A stretch of DNA of 64,000 nt from Saprospiraceae bacterium (lineage in GTDB: Bacteria; Bacteroidota; Bacteroidia; Chitinophagales; Saprospiraceae): contig JADJTQ010000001.1 in the NCBI GenBank assembly GCA_016711125.1, forward strand, positions 1,488,001 to 1,552,000, given 5' to 3'. The position numbers and the translations under genes were made by a program. This document shows, one piece after another, positions 52,001-62,138 of this stretch (position 1 is the first letter of the stretch; the number at the start of each line of letters is the position of its first letter). The notes under the pieces were generated by a model. That model saw only the letters and a list, made by a program, of their open reading frames with translations. It ran no database searches and had not been told where the DNA came from.

Positions 52001-54231
52001 CAGGGGACCTCAATGTATACAGCTGTGGTGTGCAGTATGATCCATCAGGAAGTGGTCAGGTGGTGGGTGCAGCAGGTCCTGAAAACACTGGGTATGCCAG
52101 GTATAAATTTGATGATGATTGCCGGCTCATAGGTATAGCCCATCAAGACAAGGTATTTAAGGTCGTTGGTGGTGAGGAAGCTTGCTATAAAGTAATTCGA
52201 ACCTGGTTTTTTGCTGATTGGTGTGGTACTGGTGGTGAGCCGGTCAGTAGCACCTGGTGGAGAGATAAAAGCCTCGTAATTGATTCATGCATTCAGAAAA
52301 TATTGCTCATTGATACAACAGCCCCTATTTGTGCAATTGAAACTCCTCCTGTTGTTGATGGAGGTACCATCGAGTTTGGTGCTTGTGACTACGACCTTTC
52401 AGTGAAGGTAACATCTACGGATGCTTGTGGCCTTACGTCGTGCTATTGGGAATTGAAGGAAGTCTCTTCATCTGTACATTTGGTGGTTGATTCAGGAGAA
52501 GGCGTGTTGAAGGGGGCTGATTCTACCAGCTTTTTGGTCGAATCTGAGGGCCTGCTTTCAGGTACCTATAAATTAAAGGTAAAAGTCGTTGATGAATGCA
52601 ACAATGAGAGCTACTGCGAATATAATTTTACCTTAGTTTCTGTTAAGAAGCCTAGCCCAGTCTGTGTTACCAGTCTTACTGCAGATATCATACCCTGGGA
52701 CACCAACCAGGATGGAATTGCCGACTCGGCTCATGCGGTAGTTTGGGCATATGAGTTCGATCAGAGCAGTCAAGCACCTTGTGGAGGAAGTGATGATTCG
52801 CTTCATTTTTATATCGAATTCAAAGGTAATAATAGCGATTCATTTGATCTGTCGAGAGTTGCTGATAATTTGGTTGTGACCTGCAATGATATCGGAACCC
52901 GTATGGTGAGGATGTGGGTGGTCGATAACTTTGGAGCCTCAGATTATTGTGATGTGTTCCTTGTCGTGCAAAACAATGCAAATGCCTGTGAGATAAACCA
53001 GGGAGAGGCGGGTTTGATTTATGGCACCATTGAAGATGAACAGAGCAGAATCGTCTCGTTGGTTGAAGTCAAAGCTGAGTCAGAACAGATCGTCGCCAAT
53101 ATCAATACTGGCGCAGACGGTAATTTCCGGTTTGAAGCACCTATGGGGTCTCAGGTTAGACTGATTCCATCTAAAAATATTAATCCTAAAAATGGTATCA
53201 CAACTGCTGATCTCATCCTGATGTTAAACCAAGTGAGTGGGGCTTCACCTTCGACATCTCCATACCGAAGGCTAGCTTCTGATATCAATCGAGATCGCTC
53301 TATAAATGCAGTCGACATGCTGGAACTGCGTCAATTGATTCTTGGTGATATCGATCGATTTTCGGTCTCTGACTCGTGGCGATTTGTGGATAAGGATTTT
53401 CAATTTCTTACTGAAAAACCAGAATCCGAGGTAGTGAAAGATTGGATTGATTTTAATCTGGATCAACCAACTATGCAAGGAGGATTTATTGGGATAAAAG
53501 TCGGTGACCTGGATATGGATAACGATCCTAAATTTGCATCTCCAAGATCTGGTGAGAAACTGGTCTTTACGACATCCGACTTTCTTATTCAGGCTGGAAA
53601 GACCTATCGCATACCGATCTCAGCGACTGAATTTCAGGCTGTTGCAGGCTATCAATACACTCTTGAAGTCGATCACAGTGCAGCTGAGATCATTGATTTT
53701 GAGCTAGGAGAACTGAAGTATCTCGATGAAACCAATTTCGGAGTGCATCATTTATCGGAAGGCTTACTGACAACCAGTTGGAATGCAACCAGTCAAGGGA
53801 TTAGCGCCGATTGGGGACAAATCTTGTACTCCCTGATAATTCAGGCCAAACAGGATGGTCGACTGAGCGATATTCTGAAGATCGGAGGTAAAATCACTTC
53901 TCCGGAATCCTATAAGGATGCAAAAGTAGCTGGTGTTGCCCTTGAGTTTGATGCATTAAACCTTGGAGAGAATATTATTTTATTTCAAAATGCACCTAAC
54001 CCAGCAACTGAATACACCAATATTGACTTTTATCTTCCGACTAATACACATATTCAATTGATTATCAACGATGTGTCTGGTAAAGTCATTCGGAAGATCG
54101 AAGGGCATTATGCATCGGGGAAGCACTCGATTGCTTTTAATACGCAAGATCTACCATTGGCTCAGGTGTATTTCTACACGTTGATTGCCGGGGATAAGGT
54201 AATTACGAAAAAAATGGTGTTCGTTCATTAG
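49081..54231 (+). CDS. Giant Cys-rich T9SS surface protein 2 with dockerin-like and cohesin-like domains
   Basis: A 1716-residue paralog of surface protein 1, with an intact frame. A signal peptide (ending FSGYSQ) leads into the same series of Cys-rich modules. Matching landmarks include VTVYCDHPIIDS, APGYWRCTFWITDLDTLPPV, KKVWVEAKAFDEGSWDNCGV, DEIEAHYAKTLDWL, GGGWAEDVVFSCEDACGS and VFKVVGGEEACYKVIRTWFF. It is longer than protein 1 through an extra segment near 51000-51220. A dockerin-like pair (about 1368-1421) includes DINRDRSINAVD, a cohesin-like domain follows (about 1493-1626), and a T9SS sorting domain ends the protein (LFQNAPNPATEYTNIDFYL, KKMVFVH). The many paired Cys suggest extracellular disulfides. 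Confidence 0.92.
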   Translation: MQKMYISMLFILAVFTTFSGYSQINQCSPNCNDLNASILTDQNGLEYHAKINWTDIISNFNCSLPVSYTLYSNSGSQIARGSSADVGSTDYFLIEDVCRYLNDGVKVYISNGQGTCWSNITFKKNVPTIIGRRVTVYCDHPIIDSPAVYINSLPPVAFVPCQGRRTPTFAADWIFPQDCDPGVQDTVMQILREWEFFDKDGKRASAFDTSDVLLFPQITDDHIYCAEKDTVYCGEPSQGVGPFITYDSLNSGICDTIYLVKITDTNRDGVLEFHPREFDDKCGLAVHLDYDKFGSDCENIYRVDLHVKQSCYGVPQSNCVIMPPAGTAPNMAVEVAPGYWRCTFWITDLDTLPPVSECKFDKISPEHIFWSAITDSQGTQFPQNTHCFVSTQGAPIVIVPTSTHECAGYTYLPPLCVYDDWSGVKQVKASIAGFGAWIFSPNGDTCDFLVYGSTKVKGYCYKSHTQVKLPKSEEPYQLLYEVYDNCHNLDSHYCYLYVKDQTKPVPVLNKGITVSLGEKKVWVEAKAFDEGSWDNCGVNLFLARRKDWTEACINLCDSVKVCCTTEHHDTLRMAFLQPDKHQDEIEAHYAKTLDWLRNDGVPCGNLLYNSGQYALMKYATLECAEHPYSVDDAYFRSRFLQCYEDYLYGNVNGSIKYDIDPSLEVEYCFDRWGFVDPYLNPGCDPHFVTPGDDGLAGLNTYEQLLSSEIDLINTYEAIGGGWAEDVVFSCEDACGSVTVEILVMDYWCNWAKGWVDVRVEDRVPAEVVKDVSDYESITCKTYKDKRYPYLDEGHPVSIEYIVDQAKTGSSDAYDALNVIFGSYEKAWTDPYGNYVDIEGMEIDCDIPFYDSICRCTSKIVQYRVYDDHLGYIWKDSLISNCYYEADTTIFRKGIVSVNCSQNVYCEQTVWCDIDHCGEGYIYRKFKIWQGCPDSTYSQYSLGDEERHPVDTIFRQQRIFVGNECELNKYMFDVPGDLNVYSCGVQYDPSGSGQVVGAAGPENTGYARYKFDDDCRLIGIAHQDKVFKVVGGEEACYKVIRTWFFADWCGTGGEPVSSTWWRDKSLVIDSCIQKILLIDTTAPICAIETPPVVDGGTIEFGACDYDLSVKVTSTDACGLTSCYWELKEVSSSVHLVVDSGEGVLKGADSTSFLVESEGLLSGTYKLKVKVVDECNNESYCEYNFTLVSVKKPSPVCVTSLTADIIPWDTNQDGIADSAHAVVWAYEFDQSSQAPCGGSDDSLHFYIEFKGNNSDSFDLSRVADNLVVTCNDIGTRMVRMWVVDNFGASDYCDVFLVVQNNANACEINQGEAGLIYGTIEDEQSRIVSLVEVKAESEQIVANINTGADGNFRFEAPMGSQVRLIPSKNINPKNGITTADLILMLNQVSGASPSTSPYRRLASDINRDRSINAVDMLELRQLILGDIDRFSVSDSWRFVDKDFQFLTEKPESEVVKDWIDFNLDQPTMQGGFIGIKVGDLDMDNDPKFASPRSGEKLVFTTSDFLIQAGKTYRIPISATEFQAVAGYQYTLEVDHSAAEIIDFELGELKYLDETNFGVHHLSEGLLTTSWNATSQGISADWGQILYSLIIQAKQDGRLSDILKIGGKITSPESYKDAKVAGVALEFDALNLGENIILFQNAPNPATEYTNIDFYLPTNTHIQLIINDVSGKVIRKIEGHYASGKHSIAFNTQDLPLAQVYFYTLIAGDKVITKKMVFVH

Positions 54232-54285
54232 TCAACCTAGCCAGCAATCACCAATTAAAGAGCAGACCTGCCAATATATAGTGCG

Positions 54286-54317
54286 GCCTCCTGATTCGTC
54301 AGGGGGCTTTTTTTTTT
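54286..54317 (+). terminator. Strong Rho-independent terminator of surface gene 2
   Basis: A 9-bp stem (GCCTCCTGA at 54286-54294 with TCAGGGGGC at 54299-54307, one wobble) closes on a TTCG tetraloop and is followed by ten Ts. It lies 55 bases past the stop of surface gene 2. Confidence 0.92.
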
Positions 54318-54494
54318 GCCTAGCGACTATATTCTGATATTTTTATATGTATATGTGTTAGTCAAAATGACCTGGATAGTCCATTTTTATTGACCTTGCC
54401 ACCCCAAACTGATGCTCTTACATATTGCTCAAATATTTAATTGGTATCATTTTTGAATATGTAAGGTTACTGAGTATTAACTGAAACTAACACC

Positions 54495-57400
54495 ATGCAT
54501 AAAGATTACCTCAATTCAGACTGTAGGGCATCCGCCCATACCACCTCATACCCGGTGGACATCAGTAAACTTCATGGCTTGATTCTCATGCTTTTGCTGA
54601 CGTTTTCTGCGATTAATACGTATGGTCAGATAGGACCAAACTGTACACACATCAATGCTTCGATAGGGGCAGATGACACGGCACGGATTCTAGTAGGGGA
54701 GTTGGTGACCAACGCTTTACAGATCCAGGCACAGGGAGATTCCCTGACAATAGAGATACTGGGTAGTTATGGACAGCGCATCTTGTATGTTCAGAATGTA
54801 GGTCCAGGGTATGAGATTGCACTGTATGCATGTCCACACCTTGGGAGACAGCTGAAAGTGAATGTGTCGATTACGGGAGGTACGGGGAGTACCTGCTGGA
54901 GCTATTTAACGTTTAAACAGGGCAATGGGCCGGCGATCCCGGGAAGATCGAAGACGGTATATTGCTTTGACCCGTTGGTAAAGGGTGGTCACATCCATGA
55001 TGTACCGCCGCAAGCGCTGGTACCATGCCGGGGTGCGGAGTCAGCGACCTTTGTGGCAGACTGGGTGACCCCGTTTAACTGTGACCCGGCGGAACTGGGA
55101 CTGGCGGGCAATGACACGGCGAAGATCATATTGCGTGAATATGAGGCTTATGACAAAGATGGGGTACGAGGAGCGGGTTATGACACGATCTACGTATTGC
55201 GTTTACCCCAGATCACGGTAGACAATGCGTTTTGTCCGGAGCGGGATACGGTATATTGTGGAGTAGGGGCAAGATAGGCCCATACATGATAGCGGGATAT
55301 CCGTTTTATTATGGAGCGTTAGATACGCTACAATTGATAGACCGATTTCAGGCGATCAGTTTTATCGAGACGAAGTTTAATCCGACCACCCGCCAATTGG
55401 AGTTTTATCCGGTGGAGTTTGATCCAAAATGTGGGATCAGCGTACATGTAGATGCATGGCCATTGGGCGGTGGAGAATGTTCACAGCAGTATAAGGTGAA
55501 TGTGGATATAAAGCAGACGTGCTGGGGCACACCCGGGTTGTATACAGGAGCTGGACTAGGATTGACGAATGCGACGAATTTTGTAGCGTCGTTTCATCCG
55601 AAACATTGGGTCTATAGCCGGAGCGTGACGAGTGGATATATTACAGCGAATGTGACGAATGTAGGAAATGTTCCGGTTTTTGACGGCAACTTCAACCGTC
55701 CGAATCCGACCTTGAAGTTGATCGATTCGTTAGGAGCGCTGAACTATACGATATACAATGGTACGGGAGTAACTACGGCAGACAACCGAGCAAGCATGTG
55801 TGTGAGTATCCCGACGGAAGGAGACTTGACCTTTACGATAGCGGGTTCAAATGGTACCAATGGTGGCTACCGGTTGAATGGAGAGTATATTGCATTGACC
55901 AATGGAACCTATACCTTATCGTTGGAGCCATGCGATTTGTTCTGTTTTGAGAGCCGGGGCTCGCAGATCACAGTGAGTGGTTTGTCTTGGTTAGAGACGG
56001 TATTACCATCGCCACTAGACTCGATAGCTCCGGGCTACTGGAGATGTGAGTTTTGGGTGATCGATCTGGATACGTTACCACCGGTGATCGAATGTGAACT
56101 GGATGGAAAAGCGAATAGCGACTTGGTGCATGGAGATACATTGTACATACCAGCGGGTACGCATGAGTGTGCCGCGTATGCGTACTTACCACCGGCCTAT
56201 GTTGTTGATGACTGGAGTGGGGTTAAGTTTGTGAAAGCCATGATACCAGGCATCGCGACGGTTGTATTCGAAAAATCGAAGACGATCAAAAATTTATATG
56301 AGAGTCATAAACAAGTGAAGATACCGCACGGCGGGGTGATCCCCGATTTACTACGAGGCATATGACAGCTGTCATAACATAGCGTATGATACGTGCTGGG
56401 TGAAAGTAAAAGACTATACTAAACCGGTTGCAATCTGTGACAAAGGGGTGACGGTAGGTTTGAGCAGCAAGAAAGTATGGGTAGATGCGAGCACCTTTGA
56501 TGAAGGAAGCTGGGACAACTGTGGGGTTAACCTGTTGTTGGCCAGGAGAGTAGACTGGTATGAAGCATGTGTAGATCTTTGTGATGACTACGTATGGTGT
56601 TGTACCAATGAGCATTATGATACCTTGTACTGCTCGAAGTTGGAGACAGATAAACATATCGATGAAGTAGAGGCTCATTATGCGAAGTACTTGGATTGGT
56701 TGTGCAATGACTATGTTGATTGCGGACCGATCATCTACAATGCATGGCAGTATCAGTTGGCCAAATATGCGACTTTAGAAGTGCATCGATCATCCGTATG
56801 AAGTGGATGACCATTACTTCAAGCAATTGTTTAAAGTGCTACGGTGCATACCGGGCGAGTACGGATATTCGCGAGCGTCCAACTATAAAGGCAGTGCACC
56901 TACCAAGACCAATGGAAGTCTGATCGTTGCACGATATTGATGCAGGTACGGGGTGAAGTACTGTTTTGACGAGTTCAAACAGCTGCCGGGTGTATCGGAT
57001 TATGAATATGACATCCAGAGCGAGATCGATTTGTATGAGCAAATCGGAGGTGGCTGGAAGTGATGCAGTACCATTTGATTGCGGATGCATGTAGTGAAGT
57101 TACGGTAGAAATATTGGTAATGGATTACTGGTGCAACTGGAGCAAGTGCTGGACCAGTGTCTTGGTAGAAGATAAGACACCGGTATCGGTAGTACATGAA
57201 GTCGATGATCAGATAGAGATCACGTGTTCGGCGTACAAACAAATATTATACGATTTTCCAGGACATGAATATGAAGTGAGTGTCGAGTGGATCGTGGAAA
57301 AAGCCAAGACTGGCGACGAGTTAGCCTTAGCCCAGTTGGATGCGTTGTTTGGAGGCTACGAGAAAGTATGGAGAGATGAGTATGGCAATGTACCTCACCC

Positions 57401-59989
57401 AAGCAAAGCGTATCATTACGATCTGTATTGTGATTGTAAAGAGTACAGCAAGCAGGAAAAGTATGGGATGAGCACACGGGCTATATCTGGAAGACGATCT
57501 ACTTTGATTCGTGCTACTACCATCATGACCGTGATACGACGTATTATGGACAGGTAGTGGTAAATTGTAGCCAGGCAATCCAGTGTGAACAAACGGTATG
57601 GTGCAACTTTGACCATTGCGGACAAGGATACATCTATCGGGAGTGGAAGTTCATACCAGGGTGTCCACCGGTAGAGGGTCACTATGGCTCAGGCCATGTA
57701 CAGGATACGGTCAAACGTAAGCAGTTGATCTGGGTAGGCAGCAATTGTGAACTGCAGAAGGGGATGTTTACCAAACCGGGTGATGTATATGTGAATACCT
57801 GTGGCATCGAGTATGATGATGCAGGAAATGCAAGTGGGGTATTGGCACCGGAATACACCGGCTATCCGGAATACTTGTTTGACGATGATTGCCGCATAGT
57901 AGGTACGTCGTATCAGGACAAAGTATTTAAGATTGTAGGTGGAAATGAGGCATGTTACAAGATCATCCGAACCTGGTACCACATAGACTGGTGTTACCTG
58001 GGCGGAAAGCCGGAGAATGCCAAATACTGGTGGATAGATCCGCAATATGTTGGTAAAGCAATCTACTGGGAGCAGAAGATCATCGTAGTAGATACGGTGC
58101 CACCGGTATGTAGCTTTGAAGAAGATCTGGGCACGGTAGATGCCTCGGGCTGTGCGTATACGCTAAATCAGACGGTGAATGTGGATGATAGCTGCGGAGC
58201 GTTAAGCTACCATTGGGAATTGTATGAGCTGAAAGGCAGCTATAAGACCCTGGTAGACAGTGACTATGGCGATCTGGACGGTACCAGCACGAGCTTTGAT
58301 GTAGTGGTGGAAGATCTACTGACGGGCAGCTACGAGCTGAAAGTACGGGTTACGGACGAGTGTCAGAATGAGAATTACTGCATTGATAACTTTGATGTGA
58401 TCACTGGTAAGAAACCAGCCGCCATCTGTATCACGAGCCTAACCGCCGAATTGACACCGATGGATCTGGATCAGGATGGAGAGAGATTGATACCGCTATG
58501 GTAACGATCTGGGCCAATGAGTTTGATCGCAGCAGTAAACCTGCATGTAACAGTGATAACGAGTTGAGTTTCCGCATCGAATTGATGGATGGAGTCGCAG
58601 ACGAAGACTTTGCCGGAGATGCAGATAGTCTGGTCTTGGATGTGACCAGGTTGGTATTCAGCAGATCCGTCTATGGGTTATCGATGAGAATGGTTCATTC
58701 GATTACTGTGATGTTATCCTTGTCGTTCAAAACAACATGGGTGGCTGTCCTCTGGTGGATAACTCTCAGCAGGAAGGAAAAATAAGAGGAAACATTGCTA
58801 CTGAACAGGGAGAAATGATAGAACAGGTGGAAGTAAAAGTGAGTGGCAATGAGGTCGCTGCAAGCTTGTCGACCGGTATTGACGGAGCCTATAATTTTGA
58901 TGTTCCGATGGGTACACTCATTATAATTGAACCATCTAAAGATATCAATGATGTCAACGGAGTCTCAACTATAGATCTTATATTATTGCAAAAACACATT
59001 ACTGGTGTGGAGGCATTAAATTCACCATACCGGATGATTGCCGCTGATGTGAACCATGATGGGTTCATCAATGCACTCGATCTGCTGGAGATGCGGCAAT
59101 TAATAATTGGAAATATTGATCAGTTTGGAAATAATAGTTCCTGGAGATTTGTGTTGAAAGATTACTCATTCTTAACCAATGCACCTCAGTCGGAAGCTTT
59201 TCCCGAGCGATTTACCATCAGTATGGATCAGCCTCTCATGACGCAGGACTTCGTGGGAATGAAGATAGGTGACTTGGATTTGGACGGAGATGTGAAACAA
59301 AATGCACCACGATCCAGCCATGGGGATCAGATTTTGAAAATCAATGATCGGGTGGTAGATGCAGGAGAAATTATCGAAGTCTCACTCGACATAAAGGAAG
59401 CCGACGGACTTGTCGGTCTGCAGTACACCATGCAACTTGATCCTGGTAAGGCTCGCATTATGTCTATCATTCCAAATCAAGAAATCAAGGCGGAAAGACA
59501 TCATTTTGGAACTAAACAAATGGAAGCCGGGATTGTCACTACCGCATTCGATGTTGATGGATCGCTGGCTGGAAAAATGTGAAACTGATGACGATTCTGA
59601 TAGAAGTTTTAAAAGCCGCACAGTTAAGTGATTTGATTACGCTCAATAGCAGAGTTACTCCAACTATCGCTTATTATGAAAAGGGCAGTAAGTCAGGAGT
59701 AGCTTTGGAGTTTGTCGGGATGAATGAAGATGAAATTAAATTGTACCAGAACGAGCCCAATCCGGCAAATACGGAGACGACCATCAGGTTTCAACTTCCG
59801 GAAGCCATGTCAGCAAAGATCAATTTTTATGACGTAACCGGTAAACTGCTGAAAGAAATCAGTGGAGACTATAAGAAAGGATCAAATTCGATTAATCTTT
59901 CCGTATCAGAACTGAGCGCGAAAGGATTAATCTATTACGAACTAAAAACGGAAAATGAGAAGGTGGGTAGAAAAATGATTATTCACTAG
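54495..59989 (+). CDS. Giant Cys-rich T9SS surface protein 3 (paralog; about eleven frameshifts)
   Basis: About 1830 residues if joined; paralogous to the two preceding genes. It has a signal peptide (LILMLLLTFSAINTYGQ) with an unusually long N-terminal extension. The same Cys-rich modules follow (KTVYCFDPLVKGGHIHDVPP, KKVWVDASTFDEGSWDNCGV, VTVEILVMDYWCNWSKCW, ACYKIIRTWYHIDWC), then a dockerin-like loop DVNHDGFINALD near 59047, a cohesin-like domain (59330-59710) and a T9SS sorting domain (LYQNEPNPANTETTIRFQL). The frame shifts near 55262, 56340, 56778, 56925, 56957, 57058, 57085, 57468, 58485, 58637 and 59575, with homology resuming each time. An extra domain of about 150 residues (55530-56000) is absent from the other two. 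Codon style between about 54640 and 58690 is rich in NCG. It may be a decaying copy, a mosaic or an error-prone region. Confidence 0.8.
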
Positions 59990-60049
59990 AACTATTTATT
60001 ATACAAGCCTGATCATCTAGTAGATTTCTTTTTGTAATAACCGTTAAGA

Positions 60050-60086
60050 GAAGAGGGGAATCATAATCGTTCCCCTCTTCCTTTTA
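60050..60086 (+). terminator. Rho-independent terminator of surface gene 3
   Basis: An 11-bp perfect stem (GAAGAGGGGAA at 60050-60060 with TTCCCCTCTTC at 60070-60080), a 9-base loop, then CTTTT. It lies 60 bases past the stop. The T tract is short, so it may also act on the minus strand for the ilv operon. Confidence 0.8.
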
Positions 60087-60234
60087 AAGTTAATCCTTAA
60101 ATAATTCGGACTACAGAAAAAGTAGACAATTAGATTAGAATTTAGGGTTTTTGCACTTAGAATTTAGTGGGTTATACTGTAACAGTGGAGGTGTCTCGGT
60201 TCGGCGGAGCTACCTATCACTTTCACCGGAACTA

Positions 60235-60420
60235 CCTATGACAGATCTTCACAACTAGCTCTGATTCAATTGATTATTCCTATTATAGGAAAGCGTCATA
60301 TTTAGTTCTTGCTAGTCTATTCACATCGTAAACAAGTTAAAGCAAACGACCCTAACCTAACCACGCTGTCATCCTCGCAGCTTTCTTCATTTTTGCAAAA
60401 AAAATGTCTTTACTCACCCT
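60235..60420 (+). repeat. Dispersed intergenic repeat, copy B
   Basis: The second copy of the element at 13090-13270, in the same orientation, starting CCTATGACAGATCTTCACAA and ending ACTCACCCT. It lies in the 515-base gap between surface gene 3 and ilvC. Upstream of it, a short sequence (about 60190-60234) holds two partial forms of a GGAACTACCTAT-like phrase. No gene is seen in the gap. Confidence 0.8.
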
Positions 60421-60504
60421 GACTTTTATATTCTACTGCTTCAAAAGAGTGAAACTATTCAATAATGAGTCAGAAGTTACCACTAAATATAGCATAGATC
60501 CGAT

Positions 60505-61551
60505 TTAGTTATTCTCAGGTCGCAGGCCACGTACTACTTGTCCTGCTTTCCACATTTCTGAGTCGGCCAATTCACTCAATTCGGCATCTAATTTTACCCG
60601 GTAATCCGGTTGACTGTTGCTGTCAATTGACTTTTGTGCCTCGTTACCGGCGGCAACACTGTCATAAAGTTCATTAAATACAGGCAACACAGCATCTCTG
60701 AATTTATCTTTCCAATCGAGAGCCCCTCTTTGGGCCGTTGTCGAACAATTTGCATACATCCAGTCCATCCCGTTTTCTGCTACCAGTGGCATAAGCGATT
60801 GTGTCAGTTCTTCGACGGTCTCATTAAATGCTTCTGATGGAGGATGCCCTCTTTTCCGTAGTACAGAATATTGAGCTTCAAAAATGCCTTGAATAGCCCC
60901 CATTAGCGTACCTCTTTCACCAGTCAGATCGCTATATACTTCTCTTTTGAAGGTAGTCTCAAACAGATATCCTGATCCAATTCCGATCCCTAGAGCAACT
61001 ACCCGGTCAAACGCATTGCCTGTAGCATCCTGAAAAATAGCATACGATGAATTAAGACCCCGGCCTGCAACAAACATTCGGCGGAGTGAAGTTCCTGAAC
61101 CCTTTGGTGCAACTAGTATGACGTCAACATCAACTGGTGGTATTATGCCAGTCCGGTCTTTATAGGTAACACCAAAGCCGTGTGAAAAATACAATGCTTT
61201 GCCAGGCGTCAAATTTTCTTTGATAGTTGGCCATAGGGCTATTTGTGCAGCATCAGACAACAGATATTGGATGATGGTACCTCGCTTGGCAGCTTCTTCA
61301 ACCGAAAACAAAGTTTCGCCAGGTACAAATCCATCCTGGATCGCTTTGTCATAAGACTTGGAAGGACTACGTTGGCCAACAATAACATTAAATCCGTTAT
61401 CTCTCAAATTGAGCGCTTGTCCAGGGCCCTGTACTCCATATCCAATTATCGCGATTGTTTCCTCTTTTAAAACTTCACGGGCTTTCTCTAATGGAAATTC
61501 CTCTCGGGTAATGACGGTTTCTTCAACGCCACCAAAATTCAATTTTGCCAT
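60505..61551 (-). CDS. ilvC: Ketol-acid reductoisomerase
   Basis: A 348-residue KARI that converts acetolactate or acetohydroxybutyrate to dihydroxy acids with NAD(P)H and Mg2+. The Rossmann motif IIGYGVQGPGQALNLRDNG is followed by the cofactor-specificity loop GQRSPSKSYDKA. The all-helical KARI domain has DLTGERGTLMGAIQGIFEAQ and NETVEELTQ with metal-binding acids. The start at 61551 (MAKLNFGGVEETVI) fits the family; the frame extends 14 codons further upstream. It is the last gene of the ilv operon, 28 bases after ilvH. Confidence 0.96.
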   Translation of the reverse strand: MAKLNFGGVEETVITREEFPLEKAREVLKEETIAIIGYGVQGPGQALNLRDNGFNVIVGQRSPSKSYDKAIQDGFVPGETLFSVEEAAKRGTIIQYLLSDAAQIALWPTIKENLTPGKALYFSHGFGVTYKDRTGIIPPVDVDVILVAPKGSGTSLRRMFVAGRGLNSSYAIFQDATGNAFDRVVALGIGIGSGYLFETTFKREVYSDLTGERGTLMGAIQGIFEAQYSVLRKRGHPPSEAFNETVEELTQSLMPLVAENGMDWMYANCSTTAQRGALDWKDKFRDAVLPVFNELYDSVAAGNEAQKSIDSNSQPDYRVKLDAELSELADSEMWKAGQVVRGLRPENN

Positions 61552-61579
61552 TTTTACTATTTCAATTATTAATTTATTT

Positions 61580-62131
61580 TTAGAAATTCTCAATCTCGTT
61601 TTCCACTTTTTTCGAAGCTAAATACCTATTAAGTGGTTCCATTATTTTGGTAATAGATACTCTTCCAGATCGGACAAATTCATAAATTCCCTTTTTTTCA
61701 AATTCTTTCAAAAGGCTTTCAATCTCCTCTTGATGTCCGGTTTTTTCCACCACGATATACTCAGGCTCTATCGAAAGAATTCTTGCATTGTGAGCACGTA
61801 TTAATTTTTCCGTTTCATCACCATTAGCAAATGCCTCCGTCGGTATTTTATAGAGTGCTACTTCCTGATGTACAATTTCATGGGGTTGGTAGTAGAATGC
61901 CTTAATGACATCAATTTGTTTGTCAAGTGCGGCCACTAATTTGATCACCTGATCCTCACGAACTTTAACTACAATAGTAAACCTGTGTATTCCTTCGATA
62001 GACGATTTGGAAGTTGTAAGACTTTCAATATTAATATGTCTTCGGGTGAATACGGTTACCACTCTTTGTAGAAGCCCCGCCATATTTTCAGCAAAGACTG
62101 ATATGGTAAATTCTCGTTCCTGCAATTCCAT
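61580..62131 (-). CDS. ilvH: Acetolactate synthase small (regulatory) subunit
   Basis: About 183 residues. An N-terminal ACT domain (FTISVFAENMAGLLQRVVTV and INIESLTTSKSSIEGIHRFT) is followed by the conserved C-terminal domain (LIRAHNARILSIEPEYIVVE). It confers feedback inhibition, usually by valine, on the catalytic subunit. Met 62131 (MELQEREFTI) is the likely start; an in-frame Met at 62155 would overlap the ilvB end. It sits 7 bases after the ilvB stop, so translational coupling is likely. Also named ilvN in some genomes. Confidence 0.95.
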   Translation of the reverse strand: MELQEREFTISVFAENMAGLLQRVVTVFTRRHINIESLTTSKSSIEGIHRFTIVVKVREDQVIKLVAALDKQIDVIKAFYYQPHEIVHQEVALYKIPTEAFANGDETEKLIRAHNARILSIEPEYIVVEKTGHQEEIESLLKEFEKKGIYEFVRSGRVSITKIMEPLNRYLASKKVENEIENF

Positions 62132-62138
62132 AGTACAT

